A DNA stretch of 64,000 nucleotides from Corallococcus coralloides DSM 2259 (GCF_000255295.1 NC_017030.1:5022001-5086000), one strand, 5' to 3'. Shown: positions 30,309 through 39,419, counted from the stretch's first letter. The notes: generated by a model from the sequence alone, not told the origin. A program made the numbers and translations.

Positions 30309-31703
30309 TCAGGGCCTGGGCAGGCCGGGACCGAGCGCCGAGCGCACGTTGGCGTCGGTGAAGCTCGTGCCCCAGACGGCGTTGAGCTCCTGGGCGATGA
30401 AGGCGGCGCCCGGCTGGAGCGCTCCCAGCGTGGGCTCGAACATCAGCACGCGCGGGTCGGTGAGCTCCTGCAGGCGGGGGACCACGTCGCTCACGTCGCG
30501 GCCCTGCTCCTGGGCGGCGCGCACGCCCTGCAGCCACGTGCGCACGGTGCCCTGGGCGTGGGGGACCAGGAGGGGTTGGTCCGCCGCGCCCAGCGTCACG
30601 AGCAGGTGCCCCAGGCTCAGCGTGATGACGACGCTGCCGTGCTGGGTAAGCAGCGGCCCGTGGTCCGGCGGCAGGGTGTTCCAGTCCACGGCCGGGAGGT
30701 TCTGGAGGTACATGGGCGTGAAGCGCTGCGGGGCCTGGGCGACGAGCGCGCGCGTGTGCTCCACGGGGATGAGCGTGTCCCAGTCATCGTGGAGGATGAG
30801 GAACGGCGTCTGGACGGTGCTGGCCAGGTGGGCGGCGGTCCAGCGCGTGTAGTCCGTGCCGGGAGTGACAGGGTCGCCACCAGTGGTGGCGTAGATACGG
30901 CGGAAGTAGGGCTCGAAGAACTGCTGATAGCGCGAGCGCATGGCCGGGTCGCTCACGCGCGCGGGCACCCATCGGCTCACGTAGTCCACCTCCGCGGCGA
31001 AGTCGGACAGCGGGGACAGGGCGACGCCCACGGCGGGCACCACGGTGGAGGGGGCATCCGCCGCCGCGTAGAGCGCCTCGTAGCCGCCCCAGGAGCCACC
31101 GAAGATGCCGATGCGCGTGGTGTCCACGTTGGGAGCCTGGGCCAGGAAGCGCATGCCCGCGTTCATGTCGTCGCGGTCGTTCTGGAGGTCTCCGCCCGCG
31201 TAGAAGCGGCCGAAGACGGCGAGCACGCCGAAGTCATGGACCAGGTGGATGAAGGCCTCGCCCGCGATGATCTCCGGCGTGGTGGGCGTGAACGCGATGG
31301 GCGACGAGCCCGGCCCGTAGTGTGGCTCGCTGTCGTCCGGGTGGATGCCGGCGCCGCGCGCGGCCCACTTCGCGTCCACGGCCTCACCGGTCCAGGCGAT
31401 GCCGTCATAGGGCTTGGTGAGCACCACCGTGGGGGACACGCCCGGCTTCCGGGGCGGGAACCACTGCGCATAGGTCGCGGCGCGGCCGGGCACCTCCAGC
31501 TTGAGAAGCTGATAGGGCCAGGTCTGGTCCGCGGCACGGAACTCCCCGGAGCCGAGCTGGGTCACCTGGACCGTGCCCGGGTCCGTCGGCGTTTCCTCCG
31601 GGATCTGGCAGGCGTTGGTGGACGGGCTGGGGTTGCTGCAGCACGCGGTGGGGACGGAGCCCAGGAGGGTGAGGGCCAGGAACGTGGTCGAGAACAGGCG
31701 CAT
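30309..31703 (-). CDS. Lipoprotein alpha/beta-hydrolase
   Basis: 464 residues, ATG 31703 beginning a lipoprotein-type signal (LFSTTFLALTLLGSVPTACC) with a slightly unusual lipobox PTAC. The catalytic Ser is in GIFGGSWGGYEALYAAADA, a likely Asp in LILHDDWDTLIPVEHTRAL, and a late His in LSLGHLLVTLG, as in S9/prolyl-oligopeptidase-like or acyl-peptide hydrolases. N-terminal strands form an extended cap. Probably cell-surface peptidase or esterase. Confidence 0.7.
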   Translation of the reverse strand: MRLFSTTFLALTLLGSVPTACCSNPSPSTNACQIPEETPTDPGTVQVTQLGSGEFRAADQTWPYQLLKLEVPGRAATYAQWFPPRKPGVSPTVVLTKPYDGIAWTGEAVDAKWAARGAGIHPDDSEPHYGPGSSPIAFTPTTPEIIAGEAFIHLVHDFGVLAVFGRFYAGGDLQNDRDDMNAGMRFLAQAPNVDTTRIGIFGGSWGGYEALYAAADAPSTVVPAVGVALSPLSDFAAEVDYVSRWVPARVSDPAMRSRYQQFFEPYFRRIYATTGGDPVTPGTDYTRWTAAHLASTVQTPFLILHDDWDTLIPVEHTRALVAQAPQRFTPMYLQNLPAVDWNTLPPDHGPLLTQHGSVVITLSLGHLLVTLGAADQPLLVPHAQGTVRTWLQGVRAAQEQGRDVSDVVPRLQELTDPRVLMFEPTLGALQPGAAFIAQELNAVWGTSFTDANVRSALGPGLPRP

Positions 31704-31773
31704 GCCCCAGCAGACACCGCGGCGCGGAATTTCTGAAAGCGTCCCCGTCCTTTCCGGACGAGGATGGCGGCAC

Positions 31774-32685
31774 ATGGACTACCAGGCAGTGTTGTCAGAG
31801 GTCTGGGATGCGGTGCGGCCGGTGGTCGGGCAGGGCCGCGTGGCGACGTACATCCCGGCGCTGGCGGCGGTGGACCCGCGCCGCTTCGGCATGGCGCTCG
31901 CGACGGTGGAGGGGGACGTGTACGGCGTGGGGGACTGGCGCGAGCCGTTCTCCATCCAGAGCATCTCCAAGGTGTTCACGCTGGCGCTCACGTTGGCGCG
32001 GGACGGGGATGCGCTGTGGAAGCGCGTGGGCAAGGAGCCGTCAGGCAATCCGTTCAACTCGCTGGTGCAGCTGGAGTACGAGCAGGGCATCCCGCGCAAC
32101 CCGTTCATCAATGCGGGCGCGCTGGTCATCACGGACCGGCTGCAGCGGCTCACCGGGGATGCGCGCGGCACGCTGCGCGACTTCCTTCGTGCGGAGAGCG
32201 GCAACCCGTCCGTGGACTTCGATCCGGTCATCGCGGCGTCGGAGGCGGATCACGGCCACCGCAACCGCGCGCTGGCCCACTTCATGGCGAGCTACGGCAA
32301 CATGGAGGGCGCCGTCCCGGAGGTGCTGGAGCACTACTTCTGGCAGTGCTCGCTGGCCATGAGCTGCGCGGACCTGGCCCGCGCCTGTGGCTTCCTCGCG
32401 CGCCATGGACAGCGCGCGGACGGTTCGAGGCTGCTCACGCGCAGTCAGGCCAAGCAGGTCAACGCGGTGATGCTCACCTGCGGCACCTACGACGCGGCGG
32501 GGGAGTTCGCCTACCGCGTGGGGCTGCCGGGCAAGAGCGGCGTGGGCGGAGGCATCATCGCCGTCATCCCCAACCGCTGCGGCCTGTGCGTATGGAGCCC
32601 CGGGCTGGATGCACGGGGCAACTCGGTGGCGGGCGTGGAGGCGCTGGACCGGTTCACGACGCTGACCGGCCTGTCCATCTTCTGA
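31774..32685 (+). CDS. glsA: Glutaminase
   Basis: 303 residues. The Ser-x-x-Lys active site is in EPFSIQSISKVFTLALTLA (Ser63, Lys66). Further family blocks: SGNPFNSLVQLEYEQGIPRN, PFINAGALVITDRLQ, NRALAHFMASYGNMEG, CSLAMSCADLARACGFLA, VMLTCGTYDAAGEFAYRVGL and KSGVGGGIIAVIPN. Converts glutamine to glutamate and ammonia. Divergent from the lipoprotein gene, with its ATG 70 bp from that gene's ATG, so the promoters overlap. Confidence 0.93.
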   Translation: MDYQAVLSEVWDAVRPVVGQGRVATYIPALAAVDPRRFGMALATVEGDVYGVGDWREPFSIQSISKVFTLALTLARDGDALWKRVGKEPSGNPFNSLVQLEYEQGIPRNPFINAGALVITDRLQRLTGDARGTLRDFLRAESGNPSVDFDPVIAASEADHGHRNRALAHFMASYGNMEGAVPEVLEHYFWQCSLAMSCADLARACGFLARHGQRADGSRLLTRSQAKQVNAVMLTCGTYDAAGEFAYRVGLPGKSGVGGGIIAVIPNRCGLCVWSPGLDARGNSVAGVEALDRFTTLTGLSIF

Positions 32686-32701
32686 AGCCACGGCGTTGGG
32701 G

Positions 32702-33091
32702 TTACTGGCCTTGTTCTTCGAGGGCCTTCAGCCAATAGGACCGCCCACCGGACGCCAGTGCACCCGCCAGGAACTCCGCGAACGAATGGGCAATGACCGG
32801 GCAGTAGTAGGGGTCCGGAAATCCCTCGCGGTAGCCGTCGCGGAGTGGATAGCGCGCATGCGTCTGTTGCCCCACGTCCAGGAGCGCATAGTTGCTGTCC
32901 TGGAGTTGGCACACCACGTACCAATCCGAGGGCCCCGCCGCGTCAGTGTCGGCTTGGGCCATGACGACCCGTGCGCGCCGCACCTCCGCGAGCGGCAGAA
33001 TGGAGTAGGGCGCGTTGGAGCCACGAAACAGCCTGGCTCCATCAAAGCGCGTGTAGAAAGCGCGCAGGTCCGGATCCAGGCGCCACCCCAC
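32702..33091 (-). pseudogene. SMI1/KNR4-like immunity protein, N-terminus lost
   Basis: 129 codons from a GTG at 33091. The sequence begins abruptly within the usual SMI1 fold (LDPDLRAFYTRFDGARLFRG, YSILPLAEVRRARVVMAQAD, WYVVCQLQDSNYALLDVGQ, IAHSFAEFLAGALASGG). SMI1/KNR4 proteins usually begin 20-40 residues earlier. The missing part would lie where the SitA-like frame now ends, so the two genes appear fused by a deletion. Related proteins protect against polymorphic toxins. Confidence 0.55.
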
Positions 33092-33371
33092 CCCACTTCA
33101 CGTCCGCGAGCCACACGCAGCCTTGGAGCGCGTATCCCTCCCCGGAGCACTTGTCGCGGCAGTAGTTCATCAGCTGCGGACTGCACCGCCACGGGCCGTA
33201 GAAGATGTTGGTCCTGAAGTGCCCGCCGCCTGGGACCGTGACTTGTGGCCCCACCCATTTACGCACACCGGCCGCCGATCCCATGGCGCCTTCGGTACAT
33301 GCGGCCAAGGACAGCGCTCCGGTCAACAGCACAGCAACGCGACGACGTGAGGCCTTGCTCGTGGTTGTCAT
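33042..33371 (-). pseudogene. Truncated SitA6-like toxin lipoprotein
   Basis: 109 residues. Lipoprotein signal with lipobox (VAVLLTGALSLAACTEG) and a short conserved Cys-containing domain (FYGPWRCSPQLMNYCRDKCS, GEGYALQGCVWLADVK) resembling SitA6-family polymorphic toxin lipoproteins of myxobacteria. After WLADVK the reading is out of phase, ends 15 codons later, and no toxin domain follows. It overlaps the SMI1-like remnant by 50 bp in another frame. Confidence 0.5.
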
Positions 33372-33424
33372 GCTGAGCACGGTATCGATCGGCACCGACA
33401 CGCCTGCCCTCCGAGACCGCGGCT

Positions 33425-34348
33425 TCAGCGCAGTCCGTCCAACAGCGCGGCCAGCTTCTGGGGCTGGGATGCGAAGGGCGAGTGCGACGTGTCCAGCGTG
33501 TCCACGGTGAAGGCGTTGCCGGGTGTGAAGGCGTCCGCTTCGCGGATCATCAGGTCCTGGAGCGCGGGGGCCAGGGCGCGGTCCTGGGCACATCTCACGT
33601 AGCTGCGCGGGATGCGGCCCCAGCGTTCCTTCGTGGCGCCGACCTTGCCAATCCACAGGGACACCGGGATGTCGGGCGTGAGCGTGAGCGCGAAGGGAAG
33701 GAAGTCCGCTGCGTCCACGTCATGGTAGAAGCCCGCGTGCAGGGCCTGCCGGTATGCCGCGTCGCCTCGCGGATTGATCCGCACCGCGCCCAACTTCGCG
33801 GCGTCGCCGATGAAGAGTGGCGCGCTGTAGGGCGTGTGGGCTTCGGGGAGCGCGCCATAGGCGCTGGCGCTCTGAAGGCGCAGCGGGACGTAGGCGCTCA
33901 GGTACACGAGCCGCTCCATGAGCTGAGGGGCCTTCTCCGCCGCGCGGGTGATGACCGTACCGCCCGCGCTGTGGCCCACGAGCACGGGCTTGGGGCCGCC
34001 CCGGAGCTTCTCCAACGCGGCGACCACGGTGTCCGCGCAGTCGTCCAGCGTGACGTCCGCCAGGGGCGAGCGCTCCTCCTTGAAGCGCGCCGCGTCGCCC
34101 GTGAGGTAGGACGCGGGGAAGCGCGCGTTGAGGCCGTGGCCGGGCAGGTCGATGGCCACCACCCGGTGCCCCTTCGCGGTGAGCGCTTCGGAGACTCGCG
34201 TCCAGTGCAGGGCGTTGTGCCATGCACCGTGAACCAGGAGGAACGTCCTCGGTTTACTCGGCGTCTTCGTGGGCGTGGCCGCATGGCCCAGGCCAGGCAG
34301 TACGGCCGTGCCCAGCAGGGCGCTCTTCATCACGTCACGACGGTTCAT
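33425..34348 (-). CDS. Secreted alpha/beta-fold hydrolase (Tat signal)
   Basis: 307 residues. Twin-arginine start MNRRDVMKSALLGTAVLPGL, cleavage near HAA. Catalytic Ser in KPVLVGHSAGGTVITRAAE, oxyanion block TFLLVHGAWHNALHWTRVSE, and a late His in VDTLDTSHSPFASQPQKLA. An RsbQ/MenH-like hydrolase of small esters or lactones. Overlaps the MerR-type gene by 14 bp and is probably its regulatory partner in one operon. Confidence 0.82.
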   Translation of the reverse strand: MNRRDVMKSALLGTAVLPGLGHAATPTKTPSKPRTFLLVHGAWHNALHWTRVSEALTAKGHRVVAIDLPGHGLNARFPASYLTGDAARFKEERSPLADVTLDDCADTVVAALEKLRGGPKPVLVGHSAGGTVITRAAEKAPQLMERLVYLSAYVPLRLQSASAYGALPEAHTPYSAPLFIGDAAKLGAVRINPRGDAAYRQALHAGFYHDVDAADFLPFALTLTPDIPVSLWIGKVGATKERWGRIPRSYVRCAQDRALAPALQDLMIREADAFTPGNAFTVDTLDTSHSPFASQPQKLAALLDGLR

Positions 34349-34700
34349 GGGGGACTCCTTCGTTGGGGGGAAGCAGGGTGAGGAGCCGCTCGCGCAGGCG
34401 GGCGAGGTCGAAGAGCTGCCGCTCCACTTCCGCCAGCCGCTCCCGGTGGGCGGCGAGCGCGTCCGGGCAGATGGCGTCCGTGACCTGCCGGAGCATGCAG
34501 GGCGGGAAGGTGGCGATCTCCTCCAGGGAGAAGCCCAGGCGGATCATCCGGGCCACCTGCATGACCTGGGGGACGGCGACCTCGTCGAAGTCGCGGTAGC
34601 CGTTGTCCAGGCGATGGGACGCGAGGAGCCCCGCCTTGTCGTAGTGGCGAATGGACCGCGCGCTGCTGCCCGTGCGCCGGGCAAGTTCTCCGATGTTCAT
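34335..34700 (-). CDS. MerR-family transcriptional regulator
   Basis: 121 residues, GGAG 6 nt before the ATG. Winged helix-turn-helix MNIGELARRTGSSARSIRHY with DKAGLLASHRLDNGYRDFDE, then the dimerisation helix (RMIRLGFSLEEIATFPPCML, RERLAEVERQLFDLARLRER). One Cys pair (CMLRQ, CPDAL) could sense thiols or metals, but the metal-site spacing is not classical. First gene of the hydrolase operon, divergent from the MFS gene. Confidence 0.85.
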   Translation of the reverse strand: MNIGELARRTGSSARSIRHYDKAGLLASHRLDNGYRDFDEVAVPQVMQVARMIRLGFSLEEIATFPPCMLRQVTDAICPDALAAHRERLAEVERQLFDLARLRERLLTLLPPNEGVPHEPS

Positions 34701-34770
34701 CCTGCGCTCCTGAATCGGGATGCCCGGACCCTCAACATCCATGGGGTCCCCTCCCGGCCGACTTGGTTCA

Positions 34771-34797
34771 AAACCTGTCCGACAGTCGGACAGGTTT
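34771..34797. promoter_or_regulatory. 27-bp inverted repeat between MerR and MFS genes
   Basis: AAACCTGTCCGA-CAG-TCGGACAGGTTT: perfect 12-bp arms. The symmetry and length fit a dimeric repressor operator controlling the divergent genes. Confidence 0.6.
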
Positions 34798-34928
34798 CTG
34801 GCGGTCCGCTCCCGGCGGGGCGGACCGGCCGGGTTCTTTCCTTCTCATCCCTGAAGACTCCATGGCCGAGAGCTTCGGGCCTATCACTGGTGTCAAGGTC
34901 AAGACCCTGGCGGGGGAATGTGACCGCG

Positions 34929-36170
34929 ATGTCCCCACCGGATGCCCGACCGCGATCTACGGTGCGCCGCGTGAGCCTCTCCTCGCCCGCACCCCGTCCG
35001 CGTCCCGCGCTTCTCACGCTTGCCTACCTGGCCTTCGTCAGCCTGGGGTTGCCGGACGCGGTGCTCGGGGTCGCGTGGCCGTCGCTGCGCGACACCTTCG
35101 GTCTGTCGCAGGCGGCGATGGGCGCCATCCTCGGAACGGCGGCGGCCGCCTATTTCACCTCCGGGTTGCTCGCGGGCCGGCTGATGCGGGCGCTGAACCT
35201 GGGGCTGCTGCTGGCACTGAGCACCGGCTCGGTGGCGCTGGGGCTCACGGGCTACGCGACCGTGCCGCTGTTCGTGCTGTTCCTGGCCGCGGCCTGCTTC
35301 ATCGGCTTCGGTTCGGGCGCCATCGACTCCGCGCTCAACAACTACGCGGCCCAGAACTTCGGCCCCAAGCACATGGCCTGGCTGCACGCGGCCTACAGCG
35401 TGGGCGCCGCGATGGGGCCGGTGTTGATGACCGCGCTGCTTGCTCGGGGGGCGGATTGGAGGACCGGCTATGCGGTCCTCGCCGTGGCGCTGGGGACGCT
35501 GGCGCTGACGTTCCTGTGGATGCGCCGGCTGTGGGACGCACCGGCCGGAGCGCCGGGCGAGGAGCCTCGCGCGGAGGTGATCACCTCCTCCGCGATGGAG
35601 GCCGTGCGCCGGCCCCGCGTGTGGCTGCAGATCTTCACGTTCTTCTTCTACACGGGCGTGGAGGTGACGGCGGGCCAGTGGAGCTTCACCGTGCTCACCG
35701 AAGGACGGGGCCTGCACACCGCCGCGGCGGGCACCTGCGTGAGCATCTACTGGGGCAGCCTGCTGGTGGGGCGCGTGCTGTCAGGCTTCGTCGTCGAACA
35801 CCTCAGGCCGGTGCGGATGCTGCACGGAAGCACGGTGCTGGCGGTGGTGGGCGCGGCCCTGTTCGCGATTCCCGCCGTGCCGCCCGCGCTGGGGCTCGCG
35901 TTGCTGGGACTCGCGCTGGCGCCCATCTTCCCCGCCCTGATGTCGGAGACGCCGCGCCGTGTGGGGCTGGACGTCTCCGCGCACGCGGTGGGCTTCCAGG
36001 TCAGCGCCGCGACGACGGGCGTGGCGGCGCTGCCCAGCCTCGCGGGGATCATCGCGGAGCGATGGGGCCTTCAGTTCATCGCTCCGTACATGCTCGGGGT
36101 GGCCGTGGTGCTGGCCCTGCTGCACGGCGTGCTGTCCGCCGTGGCGGACCGCCCCCAGCTCTCCCGCTGA
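34929..36170 (+). CDS. MFS transporter
   Basis: 413 residues from the ATG at 34929 (a GTG at 34971 is also possible). Twelve hydrophobic segments; signature pieces include AYLAFVSLGLPDAVLGVAWP, ACFIGFGSGAIDSALNNYAA, AAYSVGAAMGPVLMTALLAR and the second-half SIYWGSLLVGRVLSGFVVEH. FucP/sugar-permease-like or drug-efflux MFS; substrate unknown. Transcribed away from the MerR/hydrolase pair across the palindrome. Confidence 0.85.
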   Translation: MSPPDARPRSTVRRVSLSSPAPRPRPALLTLAYLAFVSLGLPDAVLGVAWPSLRDTFGLSQAAMGAILGTAAAAYFTSGLLAGRLMRALNLGLLLALSTGSVALGLTGYATVPLFVLFLAAACFIGFGSGAIDSALNNYAAQNFGPKHMAWLHAAYSVGAAMGPVLMTALLARGADWRTGYAVLAVALGTLALTFLWMRRLWDAPAGAPGEEPRAEVITSSAMEAVRRPRVWLQIFTFFFYTGVEVTAGQWSFTVLTEGRGLHTAAAGTCVSIYWGSLLVGRVLSGFVVEHLRPVRMLHGSTVLAVVGAALFAIPAVPPALGLALLGLALAPIFPALMSETPRRVGLDVSAHAVGFQVSAATTGVAALPSLAGIIAERWGLQFIAPYMLGVAVVLALLHGVLSAVADRPQLSR

Positions 36171-36179
36171 GCGCGGACC

Positions 36180-37553
36180 TCAGCTCCCGGCCGGAAGGTC
36201 CGCGCTGCGCAGCGTCTTCGGGCCCTCGGCCGTCCACTGCGACAGCCGCAGCGTCGCGCCCCGCGCCGAGGCGTGCGGCTCCACCTCCACGAAGGTGAAG
36301 CGCTGCTCCAGCCTCGCGTGCCGCTGCTTCGCCGGGTCCAGCGACGGATTGCCCTGGAGCTCCGCGAGGTACTCACCCCATTCCTCGTCGGAGGCCTCCG
36401 GTGCGGGGAGCCGCAGGAGGGAGATCCACGTGCCGGTGTTGGCGTAGAGAGGGCCGTTGCCCTCGTGCCAGCGGGCCGCGTGCGTGTGGCCCATCACCAC
36501 CGCCTGCGGGTTGTACTTCTTGCCCAGCCGAGCGGTCTCCGCGAGCTCGTCCTTGCCGGGCTCCAGGGCGAAGTAGTCCGTGCCGGTCCTTCCGGCGACC
36601 GCGCGGTGCAGGCGTGCGTAGAACGCGAACCCCGCCTTGGCCAGCTTCAGCCGTGCACGGCCCAGGGCCTCCGGATTGTCGAAGGCGTTGAGCTTCTCCG
36701 GGTCGAGCACCGACAGGAGGGCGTCCACCTCGTCGTCCTTCAGGTCCACCCGCGCCAGGCTGCGCGCCAGATGCGCGTCCGCGTCCGACGCGCCCACCGC
36801 GTCCATCGGTTCCAGCGCGAAGGCCGGCGCGAGGCCCCGGTTCTCCAGCAGGCGCCGGATGAGCGTGAGCGTCCCCGCGTTGAACAGGACCTTGAGCGCG
36901 TCCGGCTTCACGCCGAGCGCCACCATCACCGCGCCCTCGAAGTCCGGCTTGAGCAGGTCCATGTACCGCATGCGGTGCTGGTGCTTGAGCGGGTTGAGCA
37001 GCGTCTTCACCAGCACCGAGCCCGGCGGATAGCGGAAGCGGTTCGCCCGCTCCGAGGACAGGAGCGAGGCGTAGTCGATGCGGTTCGCCACGTCGGTGTG
37101 CTCACCGTGGGTGACGAGCACGCGCGAACCGCCGACCTCCAGCTGCAGGGGCGCGGTGCCGTCCCGGAACTCCAGCCGCGAAGCGACCTCCCCGGGCTGG
37201 CCCAGCGCGGAGCGGATCACCTCCTGGACGTCCGGCAGCGCCAGCTCCAGGTCGTGGTTGCCCACCACCATCGTCGCCCGGCCCCCCGCGGCCAGCACCC
37301 GCCCCAGCGCCTTCAACGCGGGCGCGGTCGCCGCGGACGTCACCAGCGCGCGGGCCTGCTCCAGCGTCCGCTGGGGATCCACCGCCAGCGGGTCGTCGTT
37401 GAGCAGGAAGTCGAAGCTGTCCCCGTTGAGGACGACGTGGGTGGGCGTGCGGGTGAAGGAGTCGAAGAGGGCGGGCAGCTCGGCGGCGCCCGCGAAGATG
37501 TCGTAGGGGCCACCGTTGCCGAGGTGGAGGTCGCTGAGAATGAGCGTTCGCAT
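36180..37553 (-). CDS. Metallophosphoesterase
   Basis: 457 residues, AAGGAG 8 nt before the ATG. Calcineurin-like phosphoesterase motifs: LILSDLHLGNGGP (D-x-H), VVLNGDSFDFLLN, VVGNHDLELALP (GNHD), VLVTHGEHTDVANRIDY, and AVVMGHTHAARWHEGNGPLY (GHTH). The long C-terminal ~150 residues are helical and strand-rich. It starts 14 bp after the caspase-like protease gene on the same strand and so is the second gene of a two-gene operon. Confidence 0.85.
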   Translation of the reverse strand: MRTLILSDLHLGNGGPYDIFAGAAELPALFDSFTRTPTHVVLNGDSFDFLLNDDPLAVDPQRTLEQARALVTSAATAPALKALGRVLAAGGRATMVVGNHDLELALPDVQEVIRSALGQPGEVASRLEFRDGTAPLQLEVGGSRVLVTHGEHTDVANRIDYASLLSSERANRFRYPPGSVLVKTLLNPLKHQHRMRYMDLLKPDFEGAVMVALGVKPDALKVLFNAGTLTLIRRLLENRGLAPAFALEPMDAVGASDADAHLARSLARVDLKDDEVDALLSVLDPEKLNAFDNPEALGRARLKLAKAGFAFYARLHRAVAGRTGTDYFALEPGKDELAETARLGKKYNPQAVVMGHTHAARWHEGNGPLYANTGTWISLLRLPAPEASDEEWGEYLAELQGNPSLDPAKQRHARLEQRFTFVEVEPHASARGATLRLSQWTAEGPKTLRSADLPAGS

Positions 37554-37567
37554 GGTCGATGCTCCTT

Positions 37568-39046
37568 TCAGGGAAGCGCCTGCAGGTCGTTGTGCCGGAT
37601 GCTCACGGCGGGATCGCCGAGCACCACGTAGTTGCGAGCGTCGTTGCGTTCGATCCACCGGTGCAGCAGCTCGCGCGGCTGGAGCTTGCCGTTGGACGTG
37701 TTGGCATCCAGGTGCGTCAGCAGGATGTTGTTGGCGGCGGAGAACCGGTCGCGGAAGTCGCGCAGCGCGTGGCCCACCGGCATGCCCGCCATGATCTTCC
37801 AGAGCGTGTTGCGGAACGGGTGGATGGTCGTCTGGGTCATCTGCAGGGGCTTGATGGAGAAGCCCCAGGCCCGCTCCACGTGGCCAATCACCGCCAGCGC
37901 GCCGCCGTTGGGATGGGCCAGCAGCCGCCGGGGCAGGGCCGCAACGAAAGGCGCGCTCGCGAGCGCGTCGCCGCTGCGTGAAGCAGTGAGCGGGAACTCG
38001 TCGTTCGCGGGCGTGCCCATGCCGAAGCAGGCGAAGAAGAACGCCACCAGGCCGTGGAGCCGTGCATCGTCCTGGATGTCCGACGCCGCCACGTAGTGCG
38101 CGGGGGCCATGGCCCCAAAGCCCATCCAGTCCTGGCTCAGCAGGGCGCCCTGTTTCGTGAGCTGGAGCGGATCATTCGCCTTGAAGCCCACGCCATGGGA
38201 CGCGGTGAAGAGCACCGCAGGGCGCACATCCCGGCCGTGGAGCGCTTCCAGCAACCACTCCCGGGTCGCGTCGTCCTCGATGGCGTCACGGCTGGCGAAG
38301 CGGGCCTTCGCGGCGACCGTCTTCGACAGCTGGGGCGGCTGATCCAGCGGCGCACCGCGGGCCAGCGGAGCAACCAGGCTGTCCGCGCTGAGCTCCGTGG
38401 AGCGGTCCCCGGGGTGCTTGGGTCCCCACCAGCCCACCTGCCGGTGATTGGGCACGGAAGGGCCTGTCTCATACGCCACCACGCTGTCCGCGTAGCGCGC
38501 GTACTCCGCGGGCGTGTCGAAGGAGAGGCGGCCCACCGCGTACGACAGGGAGAGCGAGTGCTGCACGTCGAACGGGATGACGTCGGGCCCGCCCACGAGC
38601 AGGAGGTAATAGGGAACGATGCTCGGCTCCACGTCGCCGATGGGCGCCCCGTGCCTTTCCAGGAACTGATGCGCCGTCTCACCGGGCTGGTAGGTGAGGA
38701 CGTGGCACCGGTCCGCTTCTTCCATGCGCTCGCGCCGGTGGGCGAGGAGTGGCTCCAGGCTCTTGCGAAGCTCCTCGGAGGCGGACGCGGGGAACACCAC
38801 GCCCCAGCCGGCCTTCGTGTAGTCCTCCGGCGGCGCGTCAGGCGGCAGGCCGAAGCTCAGACGCATGGGGAGGAACTCGAGCCACTTCCTCCAGGCCTCG
38901 AAGTACGCGGCTTCACCCCGAGGCTCCGCCACCTCCGCGGCCGCGGGCAATGCGATGGGCGGCACCAGGTACTGCCCGGTGACGCCATCGATGCCGTTGA
39001 AGACCAGCGGATCTTCCGGGCTGGCGATGGGGCGCTCCACGTTCAC
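37568..39046 (-). CDS. Caspase-like (C25/CHAT-type) peptidase
   Basis: 492 residues. A His-Cys dyad pattern of clan CD peptidases: PAVLFTASHGVGFKANDPLQ (His284) and LHGLVAFFFACFGMGTPAND (Cys340), each after a hydrophobic strand, as in gingipain/C25 and CHAT caspase-like proteins. The end NYVVLGDPAVSIRHNDLQ is the 'GDP' closing strand often seen in C25 relatives. The N-terminal 250 residues form a separate domain (YYLLLVGGPDVIPFDVQHSL). Operon with the metallophosphoesterase; divergent from the lanthipeptide genes. Confidence 0.72.
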   Translation of the reverse strand: MNVERPIASPEDPLVFNGIDGVTGQYLVPPIALPAAAEVAEPRGEAAYFEAWRKWLEFLPMRLSFGLPPDAPPEDYTKAGWGVVFPASASEELRKSLEPLLAHRRERMEEADRCHVLTYQPGETAHQFLERHGAPIGDVEPSIVPYYLLLVGGPDVIPFDVQHSLSLSYAVGRLSFDTPAEYARYADSVVAYETGPSVPNHRQVGWWGPKHPGDRSTELSADSLVAPLARGAPLDQPPQLSKTVAAKARFASRDAIEDDATREWLLEALHGRDVRPAVLFTASHGVGFKANDPLQLTKQGALLSQDWMGFGAMAPAHYVAASDIQDDARLHGLVAFFFACFGMGTPANDEFPLTASRSGDALASAPFVAALPRRLLAHPNGGALAVIGHVERAWGFSIKPLQMTQTTIHPFRNTLWKIMAGMPVGHALRDFRDRFSAANNILLTHLDANTSNGKLQPRELLHRWIERNDARNYVVLGDPAVSIRHNDLQALP

Positions 39047-39419
39047 CTCCTCCTCGCCATCCTAGGCGTCCCTGCTGACCTGGAAAGAGCGGACAGGGGC
39101 CCGGCTGTCAGGCCCCCGGCGTTCTCGGCGGCGGGTGTCGCGTGGCGGGCTCGCTCTCCGACCCGGAGGCCGACCTGTCACCTGGTCCACGGTCTCCTCG
39201 TCCCCCTGGACAGGGGCCTCTCTGATTCGTGGTGGCAATCCCTTACGTCCCGTTCGAGTCTCGCTGGACTTGTGGAGTGCGAACGCAAGTCATTGTGGAG
39301 TGTCTGACTTTGACCTGATGCGTCTGGCATTGAAGGGCGTGTCTATGTTCACGTTCGATCCGCGTCCGGCGCACATGGCACCCCTCGCCATGACCGTCCG
39401 GGCGCAAGGGAGAACACTC
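39047..39419. promoter_or_regulatory. Divergent promoter region, protease operon / lanthipeptide operon
   Basis: No gene is evident. It holds a perfect 10-bp direct repeat TTGTGGAGTG at 39270-39279 and 39293-39302 (23 bp apart), about 118 bp before the precursor ATG, a plausible binding site for a tandem-binding response regulator. A G/C-rich stretch near 39,100-39,125 carries short inverted repeats. Confidence 0.4.
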
